62,214 nt of DNA from CAZMVY01 sp964617875 (lineage in GTDB: Bacteria; Planctomycetota; Phycisphaerae; UBA1845; PWPN01), in assembly GCA_964617875.1 (NCBI GenBank), contig CAZUAI010000028.1:1-62214 (forward strand). The letters run 5' to 3'. A program made the position numbers and the translations under genes. The first letter of the stretch is position 1. Every line of letters starts with the position of its first letter. This document shows, piece after piece, positions 42,140 through 49,165 of the stretch. The notes below the pieces were generated by a model that was given only the letters and a program-made list of their open reading frames with translations, was not told the origin of the DNA and searched no databases.

Positions 42140-42628
42140 TCATTCCCGTTTGCCCAGGTGGTGGTCCAGGGCCAGCAATCCACCCACGCTGTCGCCGATC
42201 ATCTTCAAATGCCCGAGAATCTCGTTCGCGTTCGCCTCTTCCTCGACCTGCTCCGAGACGAACCACTGCAGGAAGACGCCGGAGGCGTGGTCGTTCTCCT
42301 TCTGGGCCAGATCCACGAGCTTGTTGATCTTCGCCGTGATCGATTCTTCGTGTTTGACGACCTCCTCGAACGCCTTCAGCGGCGAGGCCCACTTGGCCGG
42401 CGGGGCATCGATCGTCTGGAGCATCACCTGCCCCCCCCGCTCCAGGATGTGCTCGTAGAACTTCATCGCGTGCTCGGATTCCTCCTTGGCCTGCACCTTC
42501 AGCCAATGAGCAATCCCCTTGAGGTTCGCCGACTCGAAATGAGCCGACATCGCCAGGTACAGGTACGACGAATAAGCCTCCGCCTGCATCTGCTGGTTGA
42601 AAGCCTCTTCCATTTTCTTGCCGATCAT
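42140..42628 (-). CDS. ftn: Ferritin (FtnA type)
   Basis: 162 residues, non-haem four-helix-bundle ferritin. The ferroxidase ligands are at the same positions as in E. coli FtnA: Glu17, Glu50, His53, Glu94, Glu126, Gln127, Glu129 and Glu130, seen in MQAEAYSSYLY, AKEESEHAMKFYEH, VVKHEES and VSEQVEEEA. It oxidises ferrous iron and stores it as a mineral in a 24-mer in the cytosol. A strong AAAGGAG precedes the ATG. The start codon overlaps the stop of perR (ATGA), so expression is tied to that regulator, as expected for iron/oxidative-stress control. Confidence 0.96.
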   Translation of the reverse strand: MIGKKMEEAFNQQMQAEAYSSYLYLAMSAHFESANLKGIAHWLKVQAKEESEHAMKFYEHILERGGQVMLQTIDAPPAKWASPLKAFEEVVKHEESITAKINKLVDLAQKENDHASGVFLQWFVSEQVEEEANANEILGHLKMIGDSVGGLLALDHHLGKRE

Positions 42629-43068
42629 GATGTTCTCCTTTCGGTTGTTCCTTTCTTACACCGGGGGCACCAGCCGAGCAACTCCAGCCGGTGACCCACA
42701 ATCTCGAACTCGCTCGATCCGCGAAACGGTTCCTCGATCCCGGCCACCGGGCCGGCCGGCACATCGCCGATCCGCCCGCAGCCGAGACACCGCACATGGT
42801 AGTGTGCCGCTGTATCGCCGTCGTACCGCGACGGCCCCTGCGAACCCGCCGGCTCGATCCGGCGTACCAGCCCGGTCGCCGTCAGCAGCTCCAAGTTGCG
42901 ATAAACCGTCCCGAGACTGATCCGCGGCAACCTGCGCCGTACCCGAACGTAGATCTCGTCGGCGGTCGGATGGCAACGGACTTTGCGCAATTCCTCCAGA
43001 ATCACGCGCCGCTGGCGGGTCATCCGCCCTCGCGATTCCGCCGTCGAACTGGTTCGGTTCTTAATCAT
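42625..43068 (-). CDS. perR: PerR-type Fur-family peroxide/iron regulator
   Basis: 147 residues, winged helix plus dimerisation domain. The full PerR regulatory-metal set is present: His33 (CHPTADEIY), Asp83, His89 and His91 in SRYDGDTAAHYHVRC, Asp102 in CGRIGDV. The spacing Asp-x5-His-x-His equals that of B. subtilis PerR (Asp85, His91, His93). The structural zinc site is Cys94/Cys97 and Cys134/Cys137. The protein should sense peroxide through iron-catalysed histidine oxidation. The ATG at 43068 is fixed by the promoter: an ATG at 43098 would lie upstream of the -10 box. The start sits inside a PerR-box-like dyad, so autorepression is likely. The stop overlaps the ferritin start. Confidence 0.93.
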   Translation of the reverse strand: MIKNRTSSTAESRGRMTRQRRVILEELRKVRCHPTADEIYVRVRRRLPRISLGTVYRNLELLTATGLVRRIEPAGSQGPSRYDGDTAAHYHVRCLGCGRIGDVPAGPVAGIEEPFRGSSEFEIVGHRLELLGWCPRCKKGTTERRTS

Positions 43069-43076
43069 AATAGTAA
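43062..43076 (-). promoter_or_regulatory. PerR-box-like operator over the perR start
   Basis: Read on the minus strand this 15-mer, TTACTATTATGATTA, matches the B. subtilis PerR box TTATAATnATTATAA at 11 of 15 positions. Flanking CGGTT (43055-43059) and AACCG (43075-43079) extend a 25-base dyad. It spans the perR start codon, just downstream of the predicted transcription start. Confidence 0.55.
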
Positions 43077-43484
43077 CCGTTCTCGCTATGATAGACATGG
43101 CGATGGGTTTGTCAACCCGACAGGCAGGGCCGACGGGCCGGGTCGCGCGCCCGCACCGAAAGACGTACGTTTCGCAGCCGCCGAAACCCCGGTCAAAACC
43201 GACACGCACGCGGACGGTCTTCATCGAGGCCCGCTTCGCTCCCGGGCGAGTCCGTGCTTGCGCAGGCAAGCCAAGATGCGGGTGCGACGCGACCGACTTC
43301 CGTTTCCATCTCCTCGATAGCCGGCGGGCTGAAGCGGGGCGGCCTCGGCGGCGCGTGCGAGCCGCTTGCGTCTGGCGCAGTCGCCTTGCGTTCACAGGCC
43401 GAACGGATCATGTTGGCCGGCATAACAACTTGCCGCTTCTGGACATGCGCGACGGATCGAGGTATGATCCGGCGTCGTGCGGTA
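43069..43484. other. Intergenic region between perR and tRNA-Gly
   Basis: About 415 bases. Its left end holds the perR promoter and operator. The rest shows no gene; a near-palindrome CGAAAGACGTACGTTTCG lies at about 43158-43175. No tRNA terminator with a T-tract was found downstream of the tRNA. Confidence 0.5.
43088..43115 (-). promoter_or_regulatory. Near-consensus sigma-70 promoter of perR-ftn
   Basis: On the minus strand TTGACA (43115-43110, perfect), 16-base spacer, TATCAT (43093-43088, five of six). Predicted start about 43081, 13 bases before the perR ATG, leaving little room for a Shine-Dalgarno. Confidence 0.8.
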
Positions 43485-43557
43485 AGCGGGTGAAGGGGCT
43501 CGAACCCTCAACATTCAGGATGGAAACCTGATGCTCTGCCAATTGAGCTACACCCGC
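43485..43557 (-). tRNA. tRNA-Gly (anticodon TCC)
   Basis: A 73-base cloverleaf. Acceptor GCGGGTG pairs with CACCCGC, D-arm GCTC..GAGC, anticodon stem TCAGG/CCTGA around loop TTTCCAT, giving anticodon TCC at the standard positions. The T-arm loop TTCGAGC is flanked by GAGGG and CCCTT. Discriminator base T, as in other bacterial tRNA-Gly. CCA is not encoded. It reads GGA codons (and, by wobble, GGG). Confidence 0.96.
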
Positions 43558-43569
43558 AAGCTCAGCACG

Positions 43570-43599
43570 ATAATAACACGACCGGCCCGTTTCAGGCAA
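43570..43599 (-). promoter_or_regulatory. Promoter of tRNA-Gly
   Basis: On the minus strand TTGCCT (43599-43594), 18-base spacer, TATTAT (43575-43570). Predicted start is about six bases before the mature 5' end. Confidence 0.6.
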
Positions 43600-43986
43600 C
43601 CCGAGGGTTGCGGATGGGCGTATGGCCGTCGTTGCGAGGGAAGGCGTCAGGAGTCTTCGCCAGCGGAAGGGACGCCCCCTTGGGAGACCCGCGGGCGCCA
43701 GCGGATGCCCCCTTCCCGGGCTGCTACGGCTCCTGACACCGTGTTCGCGACATCCAACTACGGCCATGCACCCCCCGCTGCCGGCCGGTGTGGCGGCCGC
43801 TGTCGCCTGCCCGTATACTGCCTCCGGTGGGCGTAGCGGCGTTCGCGTCGCGAACTGCGAGCCTGCCCCCGCCGCAGGGGGTATCATGCAAGCAGCGCGA
43901 CGCTAATTCGGACAAGCGGCGAGGCTTGGTTCATGGGCCTCGGACGGTCCGGCCGGTAGCGGTACCGGCGCCGCGGAATGGGGGGG

Positions 43987-44015
43987 TGAACATTGGCGAC
44001 GAGAGGGCGTAGAAT
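43987..44015 (+). promoter_or_regulatory. Candidate promoter giving a leaderless ATPase mRNA
   Basis: TGAACA (43987-43992), 17-base spacer, TAGAAT (44010-44015). The -10 ends six bases before the ATG, so the predicted transcription start falls on or next to the start codon at 44022. Confidence 0.5.
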
Positions 44016-44021
44016 ACCATC

Positions 44022-46031
44022 ATGGCACATGACCACCTGCAACTGAAGGGCGAGATCGAGAAACAGACCGGACGGGCGGGGGCCCTGCTCATCGCAACGC
44101 TGATGGGCGGTGTGCTCGTGCTCAACTCGTTCCTGGCCGAGTGGATCTTCCGCCAGCCGGGCGACGACCCGAACAAGCTGAACCCCTACGCGGCGACTCT
44201 GGCCCTGGCCGGGGCGATCCTGCTGGGGGCCCCGCTGGTCTGGCATGCCCTCAAGCACCTCTACCACGGCCACATGCACATGGACGAACTGGTGGCCATG
44301 GCGATCGCCGCAGCCATCGCGATCGGCAAGTACCAGGAAGCGGGCGTGATCGCCTTCTTCATGATCCTGTCGAACCTGATCGAGACCCGGACGGCCCTGG
44401 GCGCCCGGGCGTCGATCGAATCATTGATCCGCCTCACGCCGACCCGCGCCCACCTGCTCGGCCCCGACGGCCGGGAGGAGGAGATCGAAGCCAAAGAACT
44501 CCAGCCGGGGCAACTCATCCGCGTCCGTCCGGGCGACAACATCCCCGCCGACGGCGAGATCGTCACCGGCGACACGATCGTCAACCAGGCCAACATCACG
44601 GGCGAGTCGATGCCCGTCGAGAAACGCCCCGGCGACGAGGTCTACAGCGGCACGAGCAACCTGACCGGCGCGATCGACGTCCGCGTGACCAAGGCCGGGG
44701 CGGACACGACGCTCGGCCGCGTCCAGAAGCTCATCGTGCAGGCCGAGGCGACGCGCATCCCGCTGATGCGGTTGATCGACCGCTACGCCGGCTGGTACAC
44801 GCCGACGATCCTCATGCTCGCCGCGATCGTGCTGTTCTTCACGCAGGACATGAGCCGGGCGATCGCCATGCTTGTCGTCGCGTGCCCCTGCGCCCTCGTA
44901 CTCGCGACGCCGACGGCGATGGTGGCCTCGCTGTCGTGCGCGGCCCGGCTGGGCATCCTGATCAAGAACGTGGTCAACCTCGAGCACGCCCGCAACCTGA
45001 CGGCCGTCGTGTTCGACAAGACGGGCACGCTGACGACCGGGCAGCTCTCCGTAACGCGCATGATGCCCGCCCCCGGCGTCGACGGCGCGGCGCTGCTGTT
45101 CGCCGCGGCCTCGGCCGAGCAACTCAGCAAGCACCCGGTCGCCCGCGCGATGGTCGAGGTGGCCGAGCAGGCCCGGCTGAAGCTTGAACGCCCGACACAA
45201 TTCGAGGAGGTTGCCGGCCGCGGCGTCGCCGCACGCATGAATGGCGACGAAATCCTCGTCGGCCGGGGCGCCTGGCTCAAGGAACGCGGGGCGGACATGA
45301 GCATCCTGTCGAACCCGGAGTTCCAGGAGTCCGAGGGGCTCAGCACGCTGTACGTGGTGAAGAACGGCCGCTGCATCGGCTGGATCGGACTGGAAGACCG
45401 CACCCGTCCCGAGGCCCGTTCGGCGATCGACGAACTGCGCGAACTGGGCGTTCGCGTCCTCACGATGGTGACGGGCGACCGCTGGTCCGTGGCGCGCCGC
45501 GTGGGTCGCGAGATGGGCTGCACCGACGTACACGCCGAGGTCCTGCCGGACCGCAAGCTGGAGCTGGTCGACGAGCTGAAGAACACCGGGCACCGTGTGG
45601 CGGTGGTGGGCGACGGCGTAAACGACGCCCCGGCCCTGGCCGCGGGCCACCTGGGCATCGCGATGGGGGCGGCGGGCAGCGATGTCGCGATCAACTCCGC
45701 CAGCATCGCCCTCATGAACAACGACCTGCGGCGTCTGCCGTTCCTCATCCGTCTCTCGCGGGCCACGACCCGCGTGATCTGGGAAAACCTGCTCTTCGGC
45801 GTGGCCTACATCGTCGTCCTCGAGGTCCTGGCCGCCCTGGGCATTTTCGGCGCCATGCTCGCCGCGTTCCTGCACACGATCGCCAGCGCCCTGGTGATCT
45901 TCAACTCCGCGCGCCTCGTCCGCTTCGGTGAGCACCTGGAGTCGTCGCCGGCCGTCGGCAAAGCCGCCCCCAGGAAGCCGTCGCCGGCCGCCGCCCCCCC
46001 GACGCCGGCAGCACTGCCTTCGCCGGCGTGA
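44022..46031 (+). CDS. P1B-type heavy-metal-transporting ATPase (CPC motif)
   Basis: 669 residues. There is no N-terminal HMA domain; the cytosolic N-terminus is short (MAHDHLQLKGE). A His-rich loop (HLYHGHMHMDEL) follows the second membrane segment. The metal-site CPC is at 288-290 (VVACPCALVLATPTAM). Actuator TGES is in ANITGESMPVEK, the phosphorylated Asp332 in FDKTGTLTTG, the HP motif in SKHPVARA and the hinge GDGVNDAPAL. After the last membrane helices (LHTIASALVIFNSARL) is a Pro/Ala-rich tail. It exports a soft or divalent metal ion across the inner membrane; CPC without HMA does not settle copper, zinc, cadmium or other. No clear Shine-Dalgarno; see the leaderless promoter. Confidence 0.93.
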   Translation: MAHDHLQLKGEIEKQTGRAGALLIATLMGGVLVLNSFLAEWIFRQPGDDPNKLNPYAATLALAGAILLGAPLVWHALKHLYHGHMHMDELVAMAIAAAIAIGKYQEAGVIAFFMILSNLIETRTALGARASIESLIRLTPTRAHLLGPDGREEEIEAKELQPGQLIRVRPGDNIPADGEIVTGDTIVNQANITGESMPVEKRPGDEVYSGTSNLTGAIDVRVTKAGADTTLGRVQKLIVQAEATRIPLMRLIDRYAGWYTPTILMLAAIVLFFTQDMSRAIAMLVVACPCALVLATPTAMVASLSCAARLGILIKNVVNLEHARNLTAVVFDKTGTLTTGQLSVTRMMPAPGVDGAALLFAAASAEQLSKHPVARAMVEVAEQARLKLERPTQFEEVAGRGVAARMNGDEILVGRGAWLKERGADMSILSNPEFQESEGLSTLYVVKNGRCIGWIGLEDRTRPEARSAIDELRELGVRVLTMVTGDRWSVARRVGREMGCTDVHAEVLPDRKLELVDELKNTGHRVAVVGDGVNDAPALAAGHLGIAMGAAGSDVAINSASIALMNNDLRRLPFLIRLSRATTRVIWENLLFGVAYIVVLEVLAALGIFGAMLAAFLHTIASALVIFNSARLVRFGEHLESSPAVGKAAPRKPSPAAAPPTPAALPSPA

Positions 46032-46187
46032 GCGAAAACGATCGCTGCCGGCCGGTAAAGTGCGCGCACCTGCGTGCCGCCTCCGACGGAACAGGGGTTT
46101 CCGACGCACCGGACGGGAGCCTCCGGCTCTGAAGGAGATGCCGACGGCAACGAACACGCGGAAGCAGTACGCCGACCCAGGACCGAG

Positions 46188-46673
46188 ATGCGTCCCGATT
46201 CACCGCCGACCTCCGACGAAACCATGATGCGGCTGGCAATCCGCGAGGCCGCCGCCGCAATCGACCACGACGATGTCCCCGTGGGAGCCGTCGTCGTCCG
46301 GCGGGGTCGCGTCATCGGCCGCGGCCACAACCAGCGCGAGGCGCTGCGTGACCCGACCGCCCACGCGGAGATGATCGCAATCACCGCCGCCGCCGAGCAC
46401 CTCCGATCGTGGCGGCTCGACCACTGCACGCTCTACGTCACGCTCGAACCGTGCGCCATGTGCGCCGGCGCGATGGTGCTGGCGAGGCTCCCGCGGCTCG
46501 TCTATGGAACCGACGACCCCAAGGCCGGAGCCTGCGGCTCCGTGTACGACCTCGTTCGTGAGGGGCGTCTGAACCATCGCGTCGACGTGGCCGGCGGCGT
46601 CCTCGCCGACGAGTGCGCCGAACTCCTGCGCGAGTTCTTCCGTCAACAGCGGCGTCAGGGGAAGAAGGGATGA
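46188..46673 (+). CDS. tadA: tRNA-specific adenosine deaminase
   Basis: 161 residues. The CDA-fold zinc motif is DPTAHAEMIA (His ligand, proton-shuttle Glu) and PCAMCAGAM (two Cys ligands). Other blocks are VGAVVVRRGRVIGRGHN and YGTDDPKAGACGS. It deaminates adenosine 34 to inosine in tRNA-Arg(ACG), widening decoding. The ATG at 46188 follows AGGA by six bases; an earlier in-frame start would add a low-complexity stretch. The last codons overlap the start of mutY by four bases (ATGA), indicating co-translation. Confidence 0.94.
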   Translation: MRPDSPPTSDETMMRLAIREAAAAIDHDDVPVGAVVVRRGRVIGRGHNQREALRDPTAHAEMIAITAAAEHLRSWRLDHCTLYVTLEPCAMCAGAMVLARLPRLVYGTDDPKAGACGSVYDLVREGRLNHRVDVAGGVLADECAELLREFFRQQRRQGKKG

Positions 46674-47752
46674 GCACGGACCGCAGAACTGCGGCTCTCC
46701 GCCGTGCGCTGCTCGCGTGGTTTCGATCGAATGCCCGCGATCTGCCCTGGCGGCGGACGCGAGATCCCTACCGCGTCTGGCTGTCCGAGATCATGCTCCA
46801 GCAGACGCGCGTCGAGGCCGTCCTGCCGTACTACGAGCGGTTCACGGCAGCTTTCCCGCACGTGCAGGCATTGGCCGCCGCCGACCTGGACCGCGTGCTG
46901 CGGCTCTGGCAGGGGCTCGGCTATTACAGCCGGGCACGCAACCTCCACAAGGCCGCGCAGCGGGTGACGGCGGAGCACGGCGGGCGGTTCCCGGCAACGG
47001 CCGAGGCGCTGCAGCGCCTGCCGGGCGTCGGCCGCTACACGGCCGGCGCGATCGCCAGCATTGCGTTCGGCGAGCGCGTGCCCGTCGTGGACGGCAACGT
47101 CAAGCGCGTGCTGGCGCGGCTGTTCGCCATCGCCGAGCGGATCGACGAAGCCCGCACCGTCGAGCGGATGTGGGACCTGGCCGGCCGGCTGGTGCCGCCG
47201 GGTTCGCCGGGCGATTTCAACCAGGCGATGATGGAGCTGGGCGCAACGATCTGCACGCCCCGCAATCCGCGGTGCGACGCATGCCCGGTCGGCCGCTGGT
47301 GCGAGGCGGTGCGGCTGGGCCGCCAGAACGAGCTGCCGACGCGCCGCAGGAAGAAGCCGATCCCTCACCACGAGATTGTGGCGGCGGTGATTCGACGCAA
47401 CGGCCGGCTCCTGCTCGGGAAACGCCGGCCGGAGGGCCTTCTCGGCGGCCTGTGGGAATTGCCCGGCGGCAAGGTCGAGCCCCGCGAGACGCACGAGGCC
47501 GCCCTCGCCCGCGAGTTGCGCGAGGAGCTGGGCATCGAGGTCCGCGTCGGCAGGCGGCTCACCTCGGTCGAGCACGCCTACTCGCACTTCTCGATCACCC
47601 TGCACGTCTACGCGTGCGAGCGTGTGCGCGGACGTTTCCGCGCGCGGTATCACACGGAGCTTGCCTGGGCCTCGCCCGCGCGGCTCGACGGCTACGCCTT
47701 CCCGGCGGCAACGGTGAAGGCCTTGCGGCAGATGGAATGGCCCATCCGGTGA
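46670..47752 (+). CDS. mutY: A/G-specific adenine glycosylase
   Basis: 360 residues. The helix-hairpin-helix domain contains LPGVGRYTAGAIASIAFG followed by the catalytic Asp in VVDGNVKRV. The iron-sulphur cluster loop CTPRNPRCDACPVGRWC has the C-x6-C-x2-C-x5-C spacing. An N-terminal LQQTRVEAVLPYY carries the conserved glutamine region. The C-terminal NUDIX-like domain has GGKVEPRETHEAALARELRE with the near-complete Nudix box. It removes adenine mispaired with 8-oxoguanine. It starts inside the tadA stop; an upstream in-frame start at 46613 would overlap tadA more. The downstream gene starts a new transcript after a repeat element. Confidence 0.95.
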   Translation: MSTDRRTAALRRALLAWFRSNARDLPWRRTRDPYRVWLSEIMLQQTRVEAVLPYYERFTAAFPHVQALAAADLDRVLRLWQGLGYYSRARNLHKAAQRVTAEHGGRFPATAEALQRLPGVGRYTAGAIASIAFGERVPVVDGNVKRVLARLFAIAERIDEARTVERMWDLAGRLVPPGSPGDFNQAMMELGATICTPRNPRCDACPVGRWCEAVRLGRQNELPTRRRKKPIPHHEIVAAVIRRNGRLLLGKRRPEGLLGGLWELPGGKVEPRETHEAALARELREELGIEVRVGRRLTSVEHAYSHFSITLHVYACERVRGRFRARYHTELAWASPARLDGYAFPAATVKALRQMEWPIR

Positions 47753-47766
47753 GCACACCTCCGCAA

Positions 47767-47802
47767 CGCGGCTACGCGGCCGCGGAGAACCGCCCGCCCT
47801 GC
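47767..47802 (+). repeat. Palindromic repeat family B, copy 2
   Basis: 36 bases, CGCGGCTACGCGGCCGCGG then CCGCCCGCCCTGC; 31 of 36 identical to 5262-5297. It begins 15 bases after the mutY stop and ends before the promoter of the memo operon. Confidence 0.6.
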
Positions 47803-47857
47803 CGCTTCATGGCCCGTCCCTCTTATCGCCCGCGAAGTCGTGCGGGGGCGGACGTGG

Positions 47858-47866
47858 TGCTATAAT
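47858..47866 (+). promoter_or_regulatory. Extended -10 promoter of the memo-lpxK operon
   Basis: TGCTATAAT: perfect TATAAT (47861-47866) with a TGn extension. No good -35, as allowed for extended -10 promoters. Predicted start about 47873, leader about 50 bases. Confidence 0.6.
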
Positions 47867-47923
47867 GCCTTTGCGCCGAGGTCCGGGTCTGCACGCCGGT
47901 TAACGCGCAATGTGAGGACCAAC

Positions 47924-49165
47924 ATGGAACAGGACATCCGTCCGAAGCTGCGCCCCGTCAACCTCATGCCCCTTGAGCATGAGGGACGGCCGATGATCGT
48001 TTTGCACGACCCCACCGGGATGGCCGACGGCGATCTCGTCGTGACCGAGACGGCGGCGTTGATCCTCACGCGATTCGACGGCGAGCACAGCGTGGCGGAC
48101 ATCGCCAATGAGTTCTCGCTGCTGGCGGGCCGTGCGATCCCCGGTTCGCAGATCATGCATCTCGTCGCGCAGCTGGATGAACGGCGGTTCCTCGACGGAC
48201 CGACCTTCGAGGCCTTCTACGCCGGGCTGGTCGATGCCTACCGGGCCGCGCCGACCCGCCAGACCCTCCCCGGCACCGGACTGGGCGCGGAACTGCACCA
48301 GCTCCCCACGGCCCTCCGGCAGATCGTCGCGGAGGGCCGCCAGGACGGCCCGGCCGGCCCGCCGGTCGGCCTCATCGCCCCGCACCTCGACCTGCACCGC
48401 GGCCGGGAGTGCTATGCCGACGCCTACGGCCTGCTCAAACGCACCAACCGCGCGGAGCGGTTCATCATCCTGGGCACCAATCATTTCGGGCGATCGGCGT
48501 CGGTCGTGGCCACGGGCAAGGACTTCGAGACGCCCTTCGGCACGGCCGTCAACGATCGCGAGTTTCTCGAACGCCTCAATCGCCGCTGCAACACGGATCT
48601 CTGCCGCGGCGAGTTCGACCACCGCCGCGAGCACTCCATCGAGTTACAGGTCCTCTTCCTGCAATACATCCTTTATCGACGGCCCTTCCGCATCGTGCCG
48701 CTGCTCACGCCCGACCCCTGCGGACCGACCGGTACAAAGCCCTTCAACGGCGACGGCGTCGATCTCCGGGAGTTCGCCGAGGCCCTCGGCGACGAAATCC
48801 GCAACGACCCCGTACCAACGTGCATCATCGCCGGCGCCGACCTGTCGCACATCGGCCGTCAGTTCGGCGACGACGGCGACCTGGACGACGGTTTCCTCAA
48901 GCAGGTCGAGCAGCGCGACCGCGAGGCCCTCGGCCATGCCGAAAACCGCGATGCCGAAGCGTTCCGCGCCTGTGTCGCCGGCGAGGACAATCCCACGCGA
49001 ATCTGCAGCGCGGGCTGCATCTACGCCATGCTGACGGCCCTCCGCCGCGCCTATGACGGCACGCCGTGGTCCGGGCACCTGCTGCGTTACCATCAGGCCG
49101 TCGATGCCTCCAAGTACCGGGGCGTGACGTGCGCGGCGATGGCGTTTACGCTGAACGGCACCTGA
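47924..49165 (+). CDS. amrB: AmmeMemoRadiSam system protein B (Memo) with N-terminal PqqD-like domain
   Basis: 413 residues, longer than the roughly 260-290 of Memo/AmrB. The Memo domain (about 148-413) has GLIAPHLDLHRGRECYADAY, IILGTNHFG, REHSIELQVLFLQYI, GADLSHIGRQF and SAGCIYAML, including the histidines and Cys that bind metal. Residues about 20-92 form a PqqD/winged-helix-like unit, LVVTETAALILTRFDGEHSV then AQLDERRFLDG. Memo-family proteins are metal-dependent redox or dioxygenase-like enzymes of uncertain substrate; in bacteria they pair with AmrA and a radical SAM protein, neither of which is here. The start follows GAGG. Its stop overlaps the lpxK start (TGATG). Confidence 0.85.
   Translation: MEQDIRPKLRPVNLMPLEHEGRPMIVLHDPTGMADGDLVVTETAALILTRFDGEHSVADIANEFSLLAGRAIPGSQIMHLVAQLDERRFLDGPTFEAFYAGLVDAYRAAPTRQTLPGTGLGAELHQLPTALRQIVAEGRQDGPAGPPVGLIAPHLDLHRGRECYADAYGLLKRTNRAERFIILGTNHFGRSASVVATGKDFETPFGTAVNDREFLERLNRRCNTDLCRGEFDHRREHSIELQVLFLQYILYRRPFRIVPLLTPDPCGPTGTKPFNGDGVDLREFAEALGDEIRNDPVPTCIIAGADLSHIGRQFGDDGDLDDGFLKQVEQRDREALGHAENRDAEAFRACVAGEDNPTRICSAGCIYAMLTALRRAYDGTPWSGHLLRYHQAVDASKYRGVTCAAMAFTLNGT

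Larger units (their letters stand above)
43558..44021. other. Intergenic region between tRNA-Gly and the metal ATPase
   Basis: About 460 bases without a supported gene. It holds the tRNA promoter, a direct repeat (GCCAGCGGA at 43659 and 43697, each followed by GCCCCCTT at 43674 and 43707) and the ATPase promoter at the right end. Confidence 0.55.

Noticed and set aside
43096..43098. ATG at 43098 as the perR start
   Set aside because: It lies between the -35 and -10 boxes of the perR promoter, so it cannot be in the mRNA.
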